Origin: JBASEY01 sp964404285
GTDB taxonomy: Bacteria > CSSED10-310
Assembly: GCA_964404285.1 (NCBI GenBank)
Contig: CAYOJK010000003.1
Span: forward strand, 171,020-235,019
Direction of reading: 5' to 3'
DNA: 64,000 nucleotides
The notes beneath the pieces were generated by a model, which saw only the letters and a program-made list of their open reading frames with translations, had not been told where the DNA came from and did no database searches. Within the stretch, counting starts at the first letter, position 1; each line of letters starts with the position of its first letter. Made by a program: the position numbers and the translations under genes. Shown in pieces: positions 45,446 through 54,492 of this stretch.

Positions 45446-46246
45446 ATGCCATTTGATTGGTTTACAGTCGCAGCTCAGATTGTCAATTTCCTGATTCTAG
45501 TCTGGCTGCTGAAGCGATTTTTATACGGACCGATTATCAATGCAATCGATGAACGCGAGCGTCGAATAGCGGAACAGATCGATGAAGCGGAAAAACAACA
45601 GGTTGAAGCGAAAAAAGAACGCGAAACCTACGAACAAAAGAACCACGAATTTGATCGACATCGCTCTGCTATGTATAAAGAAGTTGAAGAAGATATCAGG
45701 AGTGAGCGTTGGAAGTTGTTGCATGAAGCCAAAAAAGTCGCTGATGATTTTTTCACAACACGGCGTGATACGATCAAAAATGAAATCGATGACCTCCATA
45801 AATCAATGCAGGTATGTGTTCAAACCGAGGCGCTTGAGATAGCTCGTAAAACATTGAAAGACCTGGCTTCCGCTGAACTGGAAGATCAAATATCACACGC
45901 GTTTATACAGAAATTGACCCAAATAGATGAGAACCTTAAAACTGAAGTTACAGGGTTGCTCAACGATTTATCAGGACCTGTAATAATCCAATCCAGCTTC
46001 GAATTGACTGGTGAGCAGAAAGAAAAAATTCAACAGGCTATTCGTGATATTGACTCGGTCAATGTTCCGATAATATTCGAATATAATCCAACTATAATTG
46101 CTGGAATTGAGTTGATTATTAATAGCCGAAAAATTGCTTGGAGCATATCGGAATATCTGGACGATTTTCAGAAAAGCTTGAACGAACTTCTCAAAACGGC
46201 GTCCCAAGAGGACGATTTTCGAATCACTAAGGACATAGACATTTAA
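45446..46246 (+). CDS. atpF: N-ATPase b subunit with a delta-like C-terminal domain
   Basis: The 266-residue protein starts with one membrane helix (IVNFLILVWLLKRFLYGP), continues as a long charged coiled coil (residues ~30-150) and ends in a ~100-residue domain. That domain has ELTGEQKEKIQQAIRDI and IIAGIELIINSRKIAWSISEYLDDF. The latter looks like the delta/OSCP C-terminal pattern (P-L-x-GG-I-x-x-x-x-x-D-x-S-x-x-x-L). The operon has no separate delta gene, so this domain may replace it. ATG 45446 is chosen over GTG 45437, which is too near the ribosome site. Confidence 0.9.
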   Translation: MPFDWFTVAAQIVNFLILVWLLKRFLYGPIINAIDERERRIAEQIDEAEKQQVEAKKERETYEQKNHEFDRHRSAMYKEVEEDIRSERWKLLHEAKKVADDFFTTRRDTIKNEIDDLHKSMQVCVQTEALEIARKTLKDLASAELEDQISHAFIQKLTQIDENLKTEVTGLLNDLSGPVIIQSSFELTGEQKEKIQQAIRDIDSVNVPIIFEYNPTIIAGIELIINSRKIAWSISEYLDDFQKSLNELLKTASQEDDFRITKDIDI

Positions 46247-46260
46247 AAGTAGATTATTCC

Positions 46261-47886
46261 ATGGATGCGAAATTAAAATTTGATTCTTTACAAGATGTTT
46301 TCAAAAGAGCATTGTCCGGGCTTCAAACGGCTCGCGCGCACTATGTCAACCCATTAAGTATCAAGGAAGTCGGCAGAATAACCAACCTGTCGATAGGCAT
46401 TGCGCATATCACCGGTTTACCGGGAGTTGGCTTCGAAGAGCTGGTTGCTTTTCCAGGGAATATTTATGGTATCGCATTTGATTTAGATCAAGAAAAAACC
46501 GGTGTTGTGTTGCTGGGTGATTATCAGAAACTCTCTGCAGGTGATTTCGTGGAGCGCACAGGGCGAGTCATGGATGTGCCGGTTGGCGATCAGTTGTTGG
46601 GCCGAATCATCGATCCTCTTGGCAATCCTGTTGATGGCAGGGGACCGGTAATTACGAATAAACGTTATCCGGTTGAGCGGACGGCTCCTTCAATTATGGA
46701 CAGAGCTCCAGTAGTTGAACCATTGCAGACAGGATTGAAAGTGGTCGATGCTTTAATACCGATTGGTCGAGGCCAACGGGAGTTGATAATCGGTGATCGA
46801 CAGACAGGTAAAAGTGCGGTAGCGATCGACACGATACTGAACCAGAAAAACCAAAATGTATTGTGCGTATATTGTGCGATCGGCCAGCGAGCTGCATCGG
46901 TTGCCAAAGTTGTTTCTATTTTACGTGAAAGCGATGCTATGCGTTACACAGTGGTCGTTGTGACGGAGGGAAACGATCCGCCGGGTTTGTCCTACGTCGC
47001 GCCTTATGCGGCAACTTCCATAGCAGAATATTTTATGGAAAAAGGTCAAGATGTATTGATTGTATATGATGATTTAACGCAACATGCACGCGCTTACCGT
47101 GAATTGTCATTATTGCTTCGACGTTCGCCCGGACGCGAAGCTTTTCCAGGAGACATCTTCTATATTCATTCACGTTTACTGGAACGAGCCACACATCTGA
47201 ATGATGATAAAGGGGGTGGTTCGTTGACAGCATTGCCGATTATCGAAACTGAAGCTCAAGACATCTCGGGATATATTCCTACTAACTTGATATCGATCAC
47301 CGATGGGCAAATTGTGTTGTCGCCGGATCTATTTGAGCTAGGCGTATTGCCGGCGGTCGATGTCAATAAATCGGTTTCGCGAGTCGGTGGAAAAGCGCAA
47401 AGAGCTTCTTACCGCGCGGTTACAGGAGACCTCAAGTTAGCCTATGCCCAGTTTGAAGAACTCGAAACGTTTGCACGATTCGGCGCCAGACTGGATGACA
47501 GCACCCGACAAGTCATTGAACACGGTAAACGTATTCGTGAATGTTTAAAACAAGCGGAAAATTCACCGGTTACCGTTCCTGAACAAATCCTGATTCTTGT
47601 GGCTCTAACAGCGAAATTATTTGATGTTGTGCCGGTCGAACGTATGGGTGAAGCAGAAGAAAAGGTTCGGAAGGCAACAGGAAAGATACCGCCGGAAATG
47701 ATGGATATGTTTAAAGGTGATTCCGATTTGACGGAAAAAGACAGAAAAATACTGATAGAAATAGCACGTGAAGCGATTCAATCAATCGATTACGATTCAG
47801 CGCCAACTGATGATAACGGTTTAGATGACGATAGCGATCAACTGATCCCTAGACCTTTAGGTTTTCCTTCGGATGAATTGTTATAA
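46261..47886 (+). CDS. atpA: N-ATPase alpha subunit
   Basis: The regulatory/catalytic alpha subunit of F1 (541 residues) has Walker A GDRQTGKSA, YVAPYAATSIAEYFM and the Arg-finger region VNKSVSRVGGKAQ. The C-terminus is extended by an acidic tail (DSAPTDDNGLDDDSDQ) not usual in alpha subunits. It has normal position between b and gamma. Confidence 0.95.
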   Translation: MDAKLKFDSLQDVFKRALSGLQTARAHYVNPLSIKEVGRITNLSIGIAHITGLPGVGFEELVAFPGNIYGIAFDLDQEKTGVVLLGDYQKLSAGDFVERTGRVMDVPVGDQLLGRIIDPLGNPVDGRGPVITNKRYPVERTAPSIMDRAPVVEPLQTGLKVVDALIPIGRGQRELIIGDRQTGKSAVAIDTILNQKNQNVLCVYCAIGQRAASVAKVVSILRESDAMRYTVVVVTEGNDPPGLSYVAPYAATSIAEYFMEKGQDVLIVYDDLTQHARAYRELSLLLRRSPGREAFPGDIFYIHSRLLERATHLNDDKGGGSLTALPIIETEAQDISGYIPTNLISITDGQIVLSPDLFELGVLPAVDVNKSVSRVGGKAQRASYRAVTGDLKLAYAQFEELETFARFGARLDDSTRQVIEHGKRIRECLKQAENSPVTVPEQILILVALTAKLFDVVPVERMGEAEEKVRKATGKIPPEMMDMFKGDSDLTEKDRKILIEIAREAIQSIDYDSAPTDDNGLDDDSDQLIPRPLGFPSDELL

Positions 47887-47915
47887 ATCACTTATGAAGC
47901 GTAATAAGGCACGTT

Positions 47916-48812
47916 ATGAGTGATACGATAACAAGCCTCAGAAGAAAGATCAAAATAGCCGAAGAACTTCGTTCTGTCGTGCGTACGATGAAAGCGCTTG
48001 CAGCATTGAGCATCGGCCAATATGAAAGAGCCGCGCAGTCTCAAGATATGTATTATCGGACGATACAATTGGGACTTAATGCAACTCTTCGAAAATTTGA
48101 TCTCAGCAATGAACCCGAACAGACCATTCAAAAGTCTGGTCACGAAAATATAGGCGTGATTGTTTTCGGATCGGATCAGGGGTTGGTTGGCCGATTTAAT
48201 GAGGTGATCGCTGAACATGTTGTTGAAACACTAAAACAAGTGGATGGAGCACCTTTCATTTGGACGGTTGGTGAGCGGGTACAAAATAATTTGAATGATG
48301 CGGGATACAATTCTATTGGTCAGTATCCTGTCCCGGCTTCTATTCAAAGCGTGACATCGCTAGTCGATCAAATCCATTTTGATGTTGAAAACCATAGACT
48401 TGAACTAGGATATGAACAGGTTTTTATTTTTTATAATCGACCGCAAAAAAGTGTCATATATGAGCCTGTCAGCCAGAAACTTCTTCCGCTCGACCTGGAA
48501 TGGAGGAGAGAAATTGAGGAGATATCCTGGCCGACAAGAGTAAAGCCGGAAATTATTACGGATGGGACATCCACTCTGCGTGCGTTGATTAGAGAATATC
48601 TATTTATTTCTTTTTTTCGAGCATGTGCTCTTTCGTTGGCCAGTGAAAACGAAAGCCGCTTAGCTGCGATGGAGCGAGCCGATAAAAATATCGGTGAGCT
48701 ATTGGATGGTCTCCGTCGAGGATACAACCAGGTGCGACAGGCCCTGATCGATGCAGAGCTTTTTGATGTTATAGCTGGTTATGAAGCATTGGCAAAAAAA
48801 CAAAAAGCCTGA
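47916..48812 (+). CDS. atpG: N-ATPase gamma subunit
   Basis: The rotor gamma subunit, 298 residues. Its N-terminal coiled coil (SLRRKIKIAEELRSVVRTMKAL) and C-terminal helix (SRLAAMERADKNIGELLDG) frame a central domain with VIVFGSDQGLVGRFN. It is the last N-ATPase gene; the sulfatase-like gene follows after 15 bases. Confidence 0.9.
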   Translation: MSDTITSLRRKIKIAEELRSVVRTMKALAALSIGQYERAAQSQDMYYRTIQLGLNATLRKFDLSNEPEQTIQKSGHENIGVIVFGSDQGLVGRFNEVIAEHVVETLKQVDGAPFIWTVGERVQNNLNDAGYNSIGQYPVPASIQSVTSLVDQIHFDVENHRLELGYEQVFIFYNRPQKSVIYEPVSQKLLPLDLEWRREIEEISWPTRVKPEIITDGTSTLRALIREYLFISFFRACALSLASENESRLAAMERADKNIGELLDGLRRGYNQVRQALIDAELFDVIAGYEALAKKQKA

Positions 48813-48827
48813 TAGTGTCAATGTGGG

Positions 48828-50681
48828 ATGTGTAGTTTTTGTAATAGAAAAAGATATTTGTTGCTACTGGCTTTATGCCTGATTGTTTTGGGTTGCCGCC
48901 AGCCGGCATCTTTTCAAAACAGTTCGATTGTGCGGTTATTTCCTATTGGTGAATCGCTATCACTTTTTGAAAGTAATTTTGATGAATTTGAGAAGTTACA
49001 AGGTCAGCCGTCATCGGAAATAACTAAATCCTTCTTTCGAATAAATATAAATAATTTAGCTAAACCCGGAAAAATTATTCCACCTGAAAAACTATGGTCA
49101 ATTAATGTAAAAGGTTTATCTCCAGGTAAATTTGTTTTTAGCGCTTTTGCCGTTACCCGTACGCCCGGACCTGTCTTTTTGAAAGTGACTGCCAAGCAAG
49201 CTGGGAAGGCTATCATTCAAGAAGAGATCAGGTTGAAGGGAAGAGCTATCAACTATCTTAAATGGGAAGATTTTGAGTTTAATTCAACATTGGAAGGTTC
49301 AGCCAAGATTTCCATTGAATGTGTTTATCATGATTCGAGCCAAAGGCAGAATACACCGTGGGTTTTTATCGGCGCACCGATGTTTATTGCTGATGAACGG
49401 GAAAAAGAGTTTCCCAATATAGTTTTATTTATACCGGATACGCTTCGAGCAGATCATATTGGGTGTTACGGGATCCCCGAGCTGTTAACGCCGACTTTAG
49501 ATAGTTTGTCCAGGTTTAGTGATCTCTTTGAAATGGTGTACGGGAGTAGTTCTTGGACTCGTCCAACCGTCAACTCCATTTTCTCCGGTTTATATCCCCA
49601 TAAAAATAAAGTTTTGGGCGCTCCTTTTTCACAGTTTCATCACGATTTTAGACTTTTGACTGAAGAATTAGCGCAATTAGGGTTTTTGACTCTGGGTGTC
49701 AGTAGCAACGATTTGGTTTCGCCAATCTCAGAATATGATCGAGGTTTCGATCACTATGATTCCGATCCTGGTTTATTTGCCAGATCGAATAGTACAAGAC
49801 AGGTCCAAAGGGCTGTAATGAAACTGCTTCCCGATGTGAATGATGCGCCTTTTTTTCTTTATGTCCATTGTATGGATCCGCATGATCGTTATACTCCGCC
49901 CGGGCTGTTTCGGGAGATGTTCACGCAGCCATTAAACAAAGCTTTATTACGCCAAAATGTACAAAAAGGCCTAGCGACCGTGACGATGAATGAAGTCATA
50001 GATAAAAAAGCTCCGCAATTAACAAAAGAAGAGCTTGCTTTCCTTCATTCTCAGTATAAGGGCGAAATCAGGTTCATGGACAGTATGGTCGGCAATATTA
50101 TTCGAGAACTTGTACAGCGGTATCCAGAACAGAAATTCATTTTTATGGTGATGGCCGATCATGGTGAAGCCTTTATGGAGCATAGTTTTCTCAGCCATGG
50201 ATTTGATTTGAGCCAGGAAACTATTCATGTGCCTTGGATAGTGTCGTGGTTGGAACCCTCGCAAAAACCAAGAGTGGTGGCGGGTAACGTTTCACAGGTT
50301 GATGTTTTAAGCACTATCTTAGGCCTTTTGGGCAAAGTACCGTCTTGCGCGACGGATGGCATCGATGTCTATAAAACACCTGAAATACCTGTTAGAACGT
50401 TGTACAGTTTTTTAGGTAATTCTAAGGATATTTCAGCCTACCGACGGGCGGTGATACGAGAAGAACGCAAAATAGTGTATCTTCAAGATTCACCGATAAT
50501 TCAATATTTTTTGGATAAAGATCCAGCAGAAAAAAACCCGGTCCCTGTATCTGAATCCGATACCGACTTATTATACGATGATTTGAAATCTGTGTTGGCA
50601 AATGAACCTTCAGGGAACGGTGATTTTGTCGAATCCGAAAAAGTGATGCAGATGCTCCAATCACTAGGATATGTGCATTAG
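48828..50681 (+). CDS. Sulfatase-fold lipoprotein (alkaline phosphatase superfamily)
   Basis: A 617-residue lipoprotein (lipobox IVLGC, Cys near residue 23). The N-terminal ~160 residues are beta-rich. A sulfatase-fold domain follows with metal Asp in LFIPDTLRADHIG and later metal ligands (HCMDPHD, MADHGEAF). At the position where sulfatases have C/S-x-P-S-R, the sequence is SSWTRPTVNS: Thr in place of the Cys/Ser that becomes formylglycine. It is therefore probably not a classical sulfatase and may act on phosphate esters or be inactive. It directly follows atpG and could be co-transcribed. Confidence 0.8.
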   Translation: MCSFCNRKRYLLLLALCLIVLGCRQPASFQNSSIVRLFPIGESLSLFESNFDEFEKLQGQPSSEITKSFFRININNLAKPGKIIPPEKLWSINVKGLSPGKFVFSAFAVTRTPGPVFLKVTAKQAGKAIIQEEIRLKGRAINYLKWEDFEFNSTLEGSAKISIECVYHDSSQRQNTPWVFIGAPMFIADEREKEFPNIVLFIPDTLRADHIGCYGIPELLTPTLDSLSRFSDLFEMVYGSSSWTRPTVNSIFSGLYPHKNKVLGAPFSQFHHDFRLLTEELAQLGFLTLGVSSNDLVSPISEYDRGFDHYDSDPGLFARSNSTRQVQRAVMKLLPDVNDAPFFLYVHCMDPHDRYTPPGLFREMFTQPLNKALLRQNVQKGLATVTMNEVIDKKAPQLTKEELAFLHSQYKGEIRFMDSMVGNIIRELVQRYPEQKFIFMVMADHGEAFMEHSFLSHGFDLSQETIHVPWIVSWLEPSQKPRVVAGNVSQVDVLSTILGLLGKVPSCATDGIDVYKTPEIPVRTLYSFLGNSKDISAYRRAVIREERKIVYLQDSPIIQYFLDKDPAEKNPVPVSESDTDLLYDDLKSVLANEPSGNGDFVESEKVMQMLQSLGYVH

Positions 50682-50947
50682 CTGAAAATATTTCGTTTAA
50701 ATCTGGTAATAAAAATATTAAATTTGAATTATTTAGATTAGTAAAAGTGTGACAAAAAAAGCGAAACACAAGAACTATCGTGGTATCATAACACACGAGG
50801 TTTATGACGATCGGACAAGTCTGTCGGCTAAAACAAATAGATGATTGATTTGCAACCTTATGCTTGTGAGATCATCTTAAATAATAGAGAGGAATTTCTC
50901 GATAAAAGAGAGAGAGAGTATCATTTTCAATATGGAGGTAAAAAGGC

Positions 50948-51295
50948 ATGGAAAAAGTTGTATTATTTGCGTTTCGTGGAGATGCGATGTGTTTTGTTCA
51001 TGTGTTGTTGAATGCGATTGATTTGCATGAACGTGGTGGAGAAGGCTTGATTGTTATGGAGGGTGAAGCGGTCAAGCTTATTCCTGAGATGAGTCAACCG
51101 GGTCATTTTCTGTCGCAGTTTTATGAAAAAGCAAAAGAACTGAACCTGATTGTCGGCGCTTGCCGGGCGTGTTCGATCAAGTTGAAAGTTGCGAACGAGA
51201 TTAAAGCGGCTGGTATTCCGCTGATAGGGGAGATGTCCGGTCATCCGTCGATAGGGGAATATATTGAACAGGGATATCGGGTGATTACGTTTTAA
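50948..51295 (+). CDS. DsrE family small protein
   Basis: The 115-residue protein resembles DsrE/DsrF proteins: a Rossmann-like start KVVLFAFRGDAMCFVHVL, and Cys residues in GACRACSIK close to the position where sulfur-relay proteins have their active cysteine. A specific role is not shown. GGAGG lies eight bases before the ATG. It stands alone after a gap of ~270 bases in which I saw no gene. Confidence 0.75.
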   Translation: MEKVVLFAFRGDAMCFVHVLLNAIDLHERGGEGLIVMEGEAVKLIPEMSQPGHFLSQFYEKAKELNLIVGACRACSIKLKVANEIKAAGIPLIGEMSGHPSIGEYIEQGYRVITF

Positions 51296-51345
51296 ACGGG
51301 TTCCTGGTTTCTGGTTCTTTGGTAATAGTCGGTGAATCGAAGGTT

Positions 51346-51420
51346 GTCTGAACACGATTACAAAGATTACAAAGATTGCCAGGATTAGATTGCGAGATGA
51401 ATAGGATTTTCAGTGGGTTT
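51346..51420 (+). repeat. Dispersed repeat, copy 1
   Basis: Begins with GTCTGAACACGATTACAAAG and contains a GATTACAAA doublet, then AGGATTAGATTGCGAG and an AGGATT end. Copies at 51641, 51769 and 53109 share it nearly base for base over the first ~55 positions. Confidence 0.85.
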
Positions 51421-51640
51421 TTGGTTGAATGTTCACGTTCATCAATGATCTCGGCAATCAATCAAGTCTGTAGGAGTTGGTTTTAAACCCATCCGATCTA
51501 TTTGAAAATAAAGGATAATATGCTCTGATTGTCAATTCTTGGATATTGGACATTGGATATTGAAAAATCCCACCTCTCACCTCTTCCGCCTTACCCCTTA
51601 CTTTCCAGATGTCTGTCCCTAATTAATTGCTTCAGGGGTA

Positions 51641-51720
51641 GTCTGAACACGATTACAAAGATTACAAAGATGGGCAGGATTAGATTGCGAGGTGGACAGG
51701 ATTTTCAGGGGGTTTCTGGC
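51641..51720 (+). repeat. Dispersed repeat, copy 2
   Basis: Same unit as copy 1, with GGG in place of TGCC after the GATTACAAA doublet, and the GGTGGACAGGATTTTC end. The unit is followed by a GGTTTCTGG string. Confidence 0.85.
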
Positions 51721-51768
51721 TTCTAGTTTCTGCTTTCTAGTTAATGAACTGCTGAATCAATGGTCGCT

Positions 51769-51850
51769 GTCTGAACACGATTACAAAGATTACAAAGATT
51801 ACCAGGATTAGATTGCGAGGTGGACAGGATTATCGATGGGTTTCTGGTTG
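51769..51850 (+). repeat. Dispersed repeat, copy 3
   Basis: Same unit, ACC after the GATTACAAA doublet and the same GGTGGACAGGATT end. It is the copy nearest to the Fic gene start. Confidence 0.85.
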
Positions 51851-51894
51851 GGTTTTCGATGAATGTTTATTTTCGAGCTTTTAAGCTTTCTTAT

Positions 51895-51916
51895 TATACT
51901 TTAGCGCGATAAAGTA
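51895..51916 (+). promoter_or_regulatory. Palindromic operator over the -10 box of the Fic gene
   Basis: TACTTTA-GCGCGA-TAAAGTA at 51897-51916 is a perfect 7-base inverted repeat. It overlaps a -10-like TATACT at 51895-51900, and a half-site TTTTACTTT lies further downstream. The Fic protein ends in a winged helix, so it may bind here itself. Confidence 0.55.
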
Positions 51917-51954
51917 AAACAAGGATTTTTATATTTTACTTTGAGGGCAATTTT

Positions 51955-53085
51955 ATGGATATAAAAAACTTTAAAGCCGGCAACTATCGAAAGGGCTACC
52001 AGTACCAATATTTTCTGCCGGAAAAAATTAATCATAGCTTTTTCTGGACAGACCCCGTAATCAATGATCTTCTAGAAAAAGCCTCTTTCAAATTAGGCGA
52101 ACTCAATTCTTTTTCCTGGCTCGTTCCAGATACAGATATGTTTATAATAATGCATGTTTCTAAAGAGGCTGTAATTTCCAGCAGGATTGAAGGGACACGA
52201 ACAAGTATAGAAGAAGCCCTAATTGATGAAAAAGACATCAACCCGGAAAAGCGCGATGATTGGCAAGAAGTGCATAATTATATCAACGCCATGAACACAG
52301 CAATTGAGGACTTAAAAACCCTGCCAATATCCAACAGGCTTATAAAAAACACTCACCGGATTTTGCTTTCAAGCGGTAGAGGAGAACATAAGACACCAGG
52401 TGAGTTCCGCACTTCTCAAAACTGGATAGGAGGTGCAAGTCTATCTGATGCTGTTTTTATTCCTCCGGCTCATACAGAACTTCCTGATCTGCTTTCTGAC
52501 TTTGAATTTTTTTTGAATAATAAGGATTTAAAAATACCACATCTCGTAAGGATTGCTATTGCCCACTATCAGTTTGAAACAATCCACCCGTTTTTGGATG
52601 GCAACGGCAGAATTGGCCGCCTCCTTATTACCCTATATCTGGTTGCCAGTGGTATTCTTGGCAAACCTCTTTTATATTTGTCAGCTTTTTTTGAAAAGAA
52701 TAAAACCCTGTATTACGACAACCTGACACTTGTCAGAACCCATAACAATCTTGCTCAATGGCTCAAATTTTTTCTGACAGGAGTTATTGAAACAGCAGAG
52801 AACTCGGTCAATACCCTTGAAAAAATTATTTCAATAAAATCCCGGATTGAACAGGAGCAAATCCTTTCAACAGGAAAGCGGGCCAAAAAGGCCCTATCTC
52901 TTTTTCATCATCTTTTTAGAAAACCAGTTTTAAGTGTTAGTGATGTTCAAAAGATTACCGGACTTTCCGCAAAAGCAGCCAATGATCTTGTCGTCCTTTT
53001 TGTGGAATTAAAAATTTTAAAAGAGATTACTGGTTACCAAAGAAACCGGGTTTTTGTTTTTGATGAGTATATAAGGCTGTTTTGA
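51955..53085 (+). CDS. Fic family protein with inhibitory helix and C-terminal winged helix
   Basis: Fic proteins transfer AMP (or other nucleotides) to protein hydroxyl groups. The 376-residue protein has the catalytic motif HPFLDGNGRIGR near residue 215, which is complete. It also has the N-terminal inhibitory motif ISSRIEGT, matching S/T-x-x-x-E-G/N, near residue 75. The last ~75 residues (SVSDVQKITGLSAKAANDLV) form a winged helix, as in self-regulating Fic proteins. Dispersed repeats lie on both sides. Confidence 0.88.
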   Translation: MDIKNFKAGNYRKGYQYQYFLPEKINHSFFWTDPVINDLLEKASFKLGELNSFSWLVPDTDMFIIMHVSKEAVISSRIEGTRTSIEEALIDEKDINPEKRDDWQEVHNYINAMNTAIEDLKTLPISNRLIKNTHRILLSSGRGEHKTPGEFRTSQNWIGGASLSDAVFIPPAHTELPDLLSDFEFFLNNKDLKIPHLVRIAIAHYQFETIHPFLDGNGRIGRLLITLYLVASGILGKPLLYLSAFFEKNKTLYYDNLTLVRTHNNLAQWLKFFLTGVIETAENSVNTLEKIISIKSRIEQEQILSTGKRAKKALSLFHHLFRKPVLSVSDVQKITGLSAKAANDLVVLFVELKILKEITGYQRNRVFVFDEYIRLF

Positions 53086-53108
53086 TATTTGAAGGTGAAG
53101 CGAAGGTT

Positions 53109-53160
53109 GTCTGAACACGATTACAAAGATTACAAAGATGGGCAGGATTAGATTCCGAGA
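53109..53160 (+). repeat. Dispersed repeat, copy 4
   Basis: Same unit as copies 1-3 but truncated after AGGATTAGATTCCGAGA. It lies directly downstream of the Fic gene, so copies bracket that gene. Confidence 0.8.
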
Positions 53161-53229
53161 AAGGAAAGATTAAAGAAATCGTGTTAATCCTTTAATCCTG
53201 TAATCATACTCAGACAAAGGCCCAATAAA

Positions 53230-53538
53230 ATGACCCCAAATAACCTCCCCCAAAAATTTTCCAATTTTGTCCTTTTCAAAACTGCTGATGGCAAAGTCAA
53301 CATTGATGTCTATTTTTATAATGAAACCCTGTGGGTCAGCCAAAAGCTCATTGTCAAACAGTTACAGAAAGACCGCAACGTTATCTCAGAGCATCTGAAA
53401 AATATCTTTGAAGAGGACAAACTGAACGAGCAAGTGGTATGTGCAAAATTTACACTAACCACTCAACACAGAGCCATCAAAGGAAAAGCGCAGAAAGAAG
53501 ATTTCGAGTTAAACGAAGAAGTGTTTGTTGAGTTTTAA
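53230..53538 (+). pseudogene. Truncated RhuM-like gene
   Basis: The first ~85 residues match the start of RhuM/virulence-type proteins: NIDVYFYNETLWVSQK, QKDRNVISEHLKNIF and CAKF. Full-length members are about 300 residues or more, but this frame stops at 102 with an unrelated tail. It is probably a remnant of a mobile or toxin-type gene. A second, more decayed copy is at about 54770-55040. Confidence 0.65.
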
Positions 53539-53576
53539 AAAATGGATAATGTCTTTTCCAGAGTTTTCTTAGAGAA

Positions 53577-54023
53577 TTATTGGGATTCTTTTTTCCGCTT
53601 TTTCTTTCCTCTTGCTAAAGCTTCATGCAGATTTATCGGTGGAATATTTAGAGTTGGGAATAAGCCGCGGCTGGTGATATTGCTTATCAGCTCACTGGCG
53701 TAAGGCAGTATGTTCGCCGGCGCTTGTAATTCAGCGAACTGCTCCAGCGTGTAAGCTGAATCCTGATCAGCATGATAGAGAGCTCTTAACGTGAAAGATA
53801 GCCTAAAAGGCCAATTCTTATTCCGTCGAAAGAGATTGAATTTCATTACACTAATCAAGGTGCGTTGTTCATTCACTTTTTCTGGTTCGATTATTTCAAA
53901 CTGATACTCCATTTCTATATTGGGTATCACAAGTTCTGAATCGAATTCTGCATTAGTTGAATAAACTAAATCTATCAAAGCGATTTCAATGAAATAGATT
54001 CCTGGATCATTTATTTTTTTCAT
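53577..54023 (-). CDS. SecB-like chaperone
   Basis: The 148-residue protein has the SecB pattern in its C-terminal half: APANILPYASELISNITSRG, FPTLNIPPINLHEAL. These fit the SecB consensus around P-N-x-L-F-P-Y-A-R and PP-x-x-x-L-x-P-V/I-N-F. SecB-like proteins not linked to export often serve as chaperones of toxin-antitoxin-chaperone systems. It lies next to an HTH antitoxin-like gene on the same strand, which supports this. No toxin gene was found. Confidence 0.7.
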   Translation of the reverse strand: MKKINDPGIYFIEIALIDLVYSTNAEFDSELVIPNIEMEYQFEIIEPEKVNEQRTLISVMKFNLFRRNKNWPFRLSFTLRALYHADQDSAYTLEQFAELQAPANILPYASELISNITSRGLFPTLNIPPINLHEALARGKKKRKKESQ

Positions 54024-54159
54024 AATAAACCTCTATGTAATACCAAGTTGATCATTTTTTTAACAGCGCTTTTTAGGGTAATAGTCATATTTCGGAAAAA
54101 TCCAATTTTTTTGAAACATACTGGTATTTACTCAATTCTTCAAAATAGTTCAACTTAAT

Positions 54160-54492
54160 TTATTTCTGCAGTCTCAAGTGATCAAATACATTGTCTAATT
54201 CGCCCAACTCGATATTTAACCGTTTGTCAAGCCGAAAGAATAACCGTGCTAGACTGCGTAAGGAGATATTTTTTTTGCCTTGAAGCAGTTGAGTGACATA
54301 GGATTTTGATACTCCCATCTTTTTCGCAATAGTAGCTTTGTTCCAGGAATTCTCATGCATGATCTGAGATAGCAATTCAGTAAATTGACTCACTAATCGC
54401 TCTTCTTAGTAGGCAAGCTTAAATTCACTATCGTCCATTAACTCTTTAAGTGTGTCTAAATTGAATTCTTTATTTGTTTTTTCTTTTGTCAT
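54160..54492 (-). pseudogene. HTH (XRE family) antitoxin-like gene split by an in-frame stop
   Basis: A continuous reading frame starts at ATG 54492, but a TAA at 54406-54408 interrupts it at codon 29. Five codons after the stop, GTG 54393 opens a 77-residue XRE protein (ATIAKKMGVSKSYVTQLLQG, ISLRSLARLFF). The first piece (EFNLDTLKELMDDSEFKLAY) looks like the usual N-terminus of HigA-type antitoxins, in the same frame. This indicates a nonsense mutation in a ~110-codon gene, with possible restart at GTG 54393. It precedes the SecB-like gene by ~135 bases. Confidence 0.65.

Larger units (their letters stand above)
51296..51954. other. Gene-free, repeat-rich stretch
   Basis: About 660 bases without a credible gene. 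It contains three copies of a ~75-base dispersed repeat. The spacers contain simple TTCTGG/TTTCTGG strings and a TTGGATATTGGACATTGGATATTG duplication at about 51538-51561. Promoter and operator elements of the following Fic gene are at its right end. Confidence 0.6.

Noticed and set aside
51529..51726. Open frame of 65 codons in the repeat-rich stretch
   Set aside because: It runs across repeat copy 2 and has low-complexity sequence, no ribosome site and no protein-like pattern.
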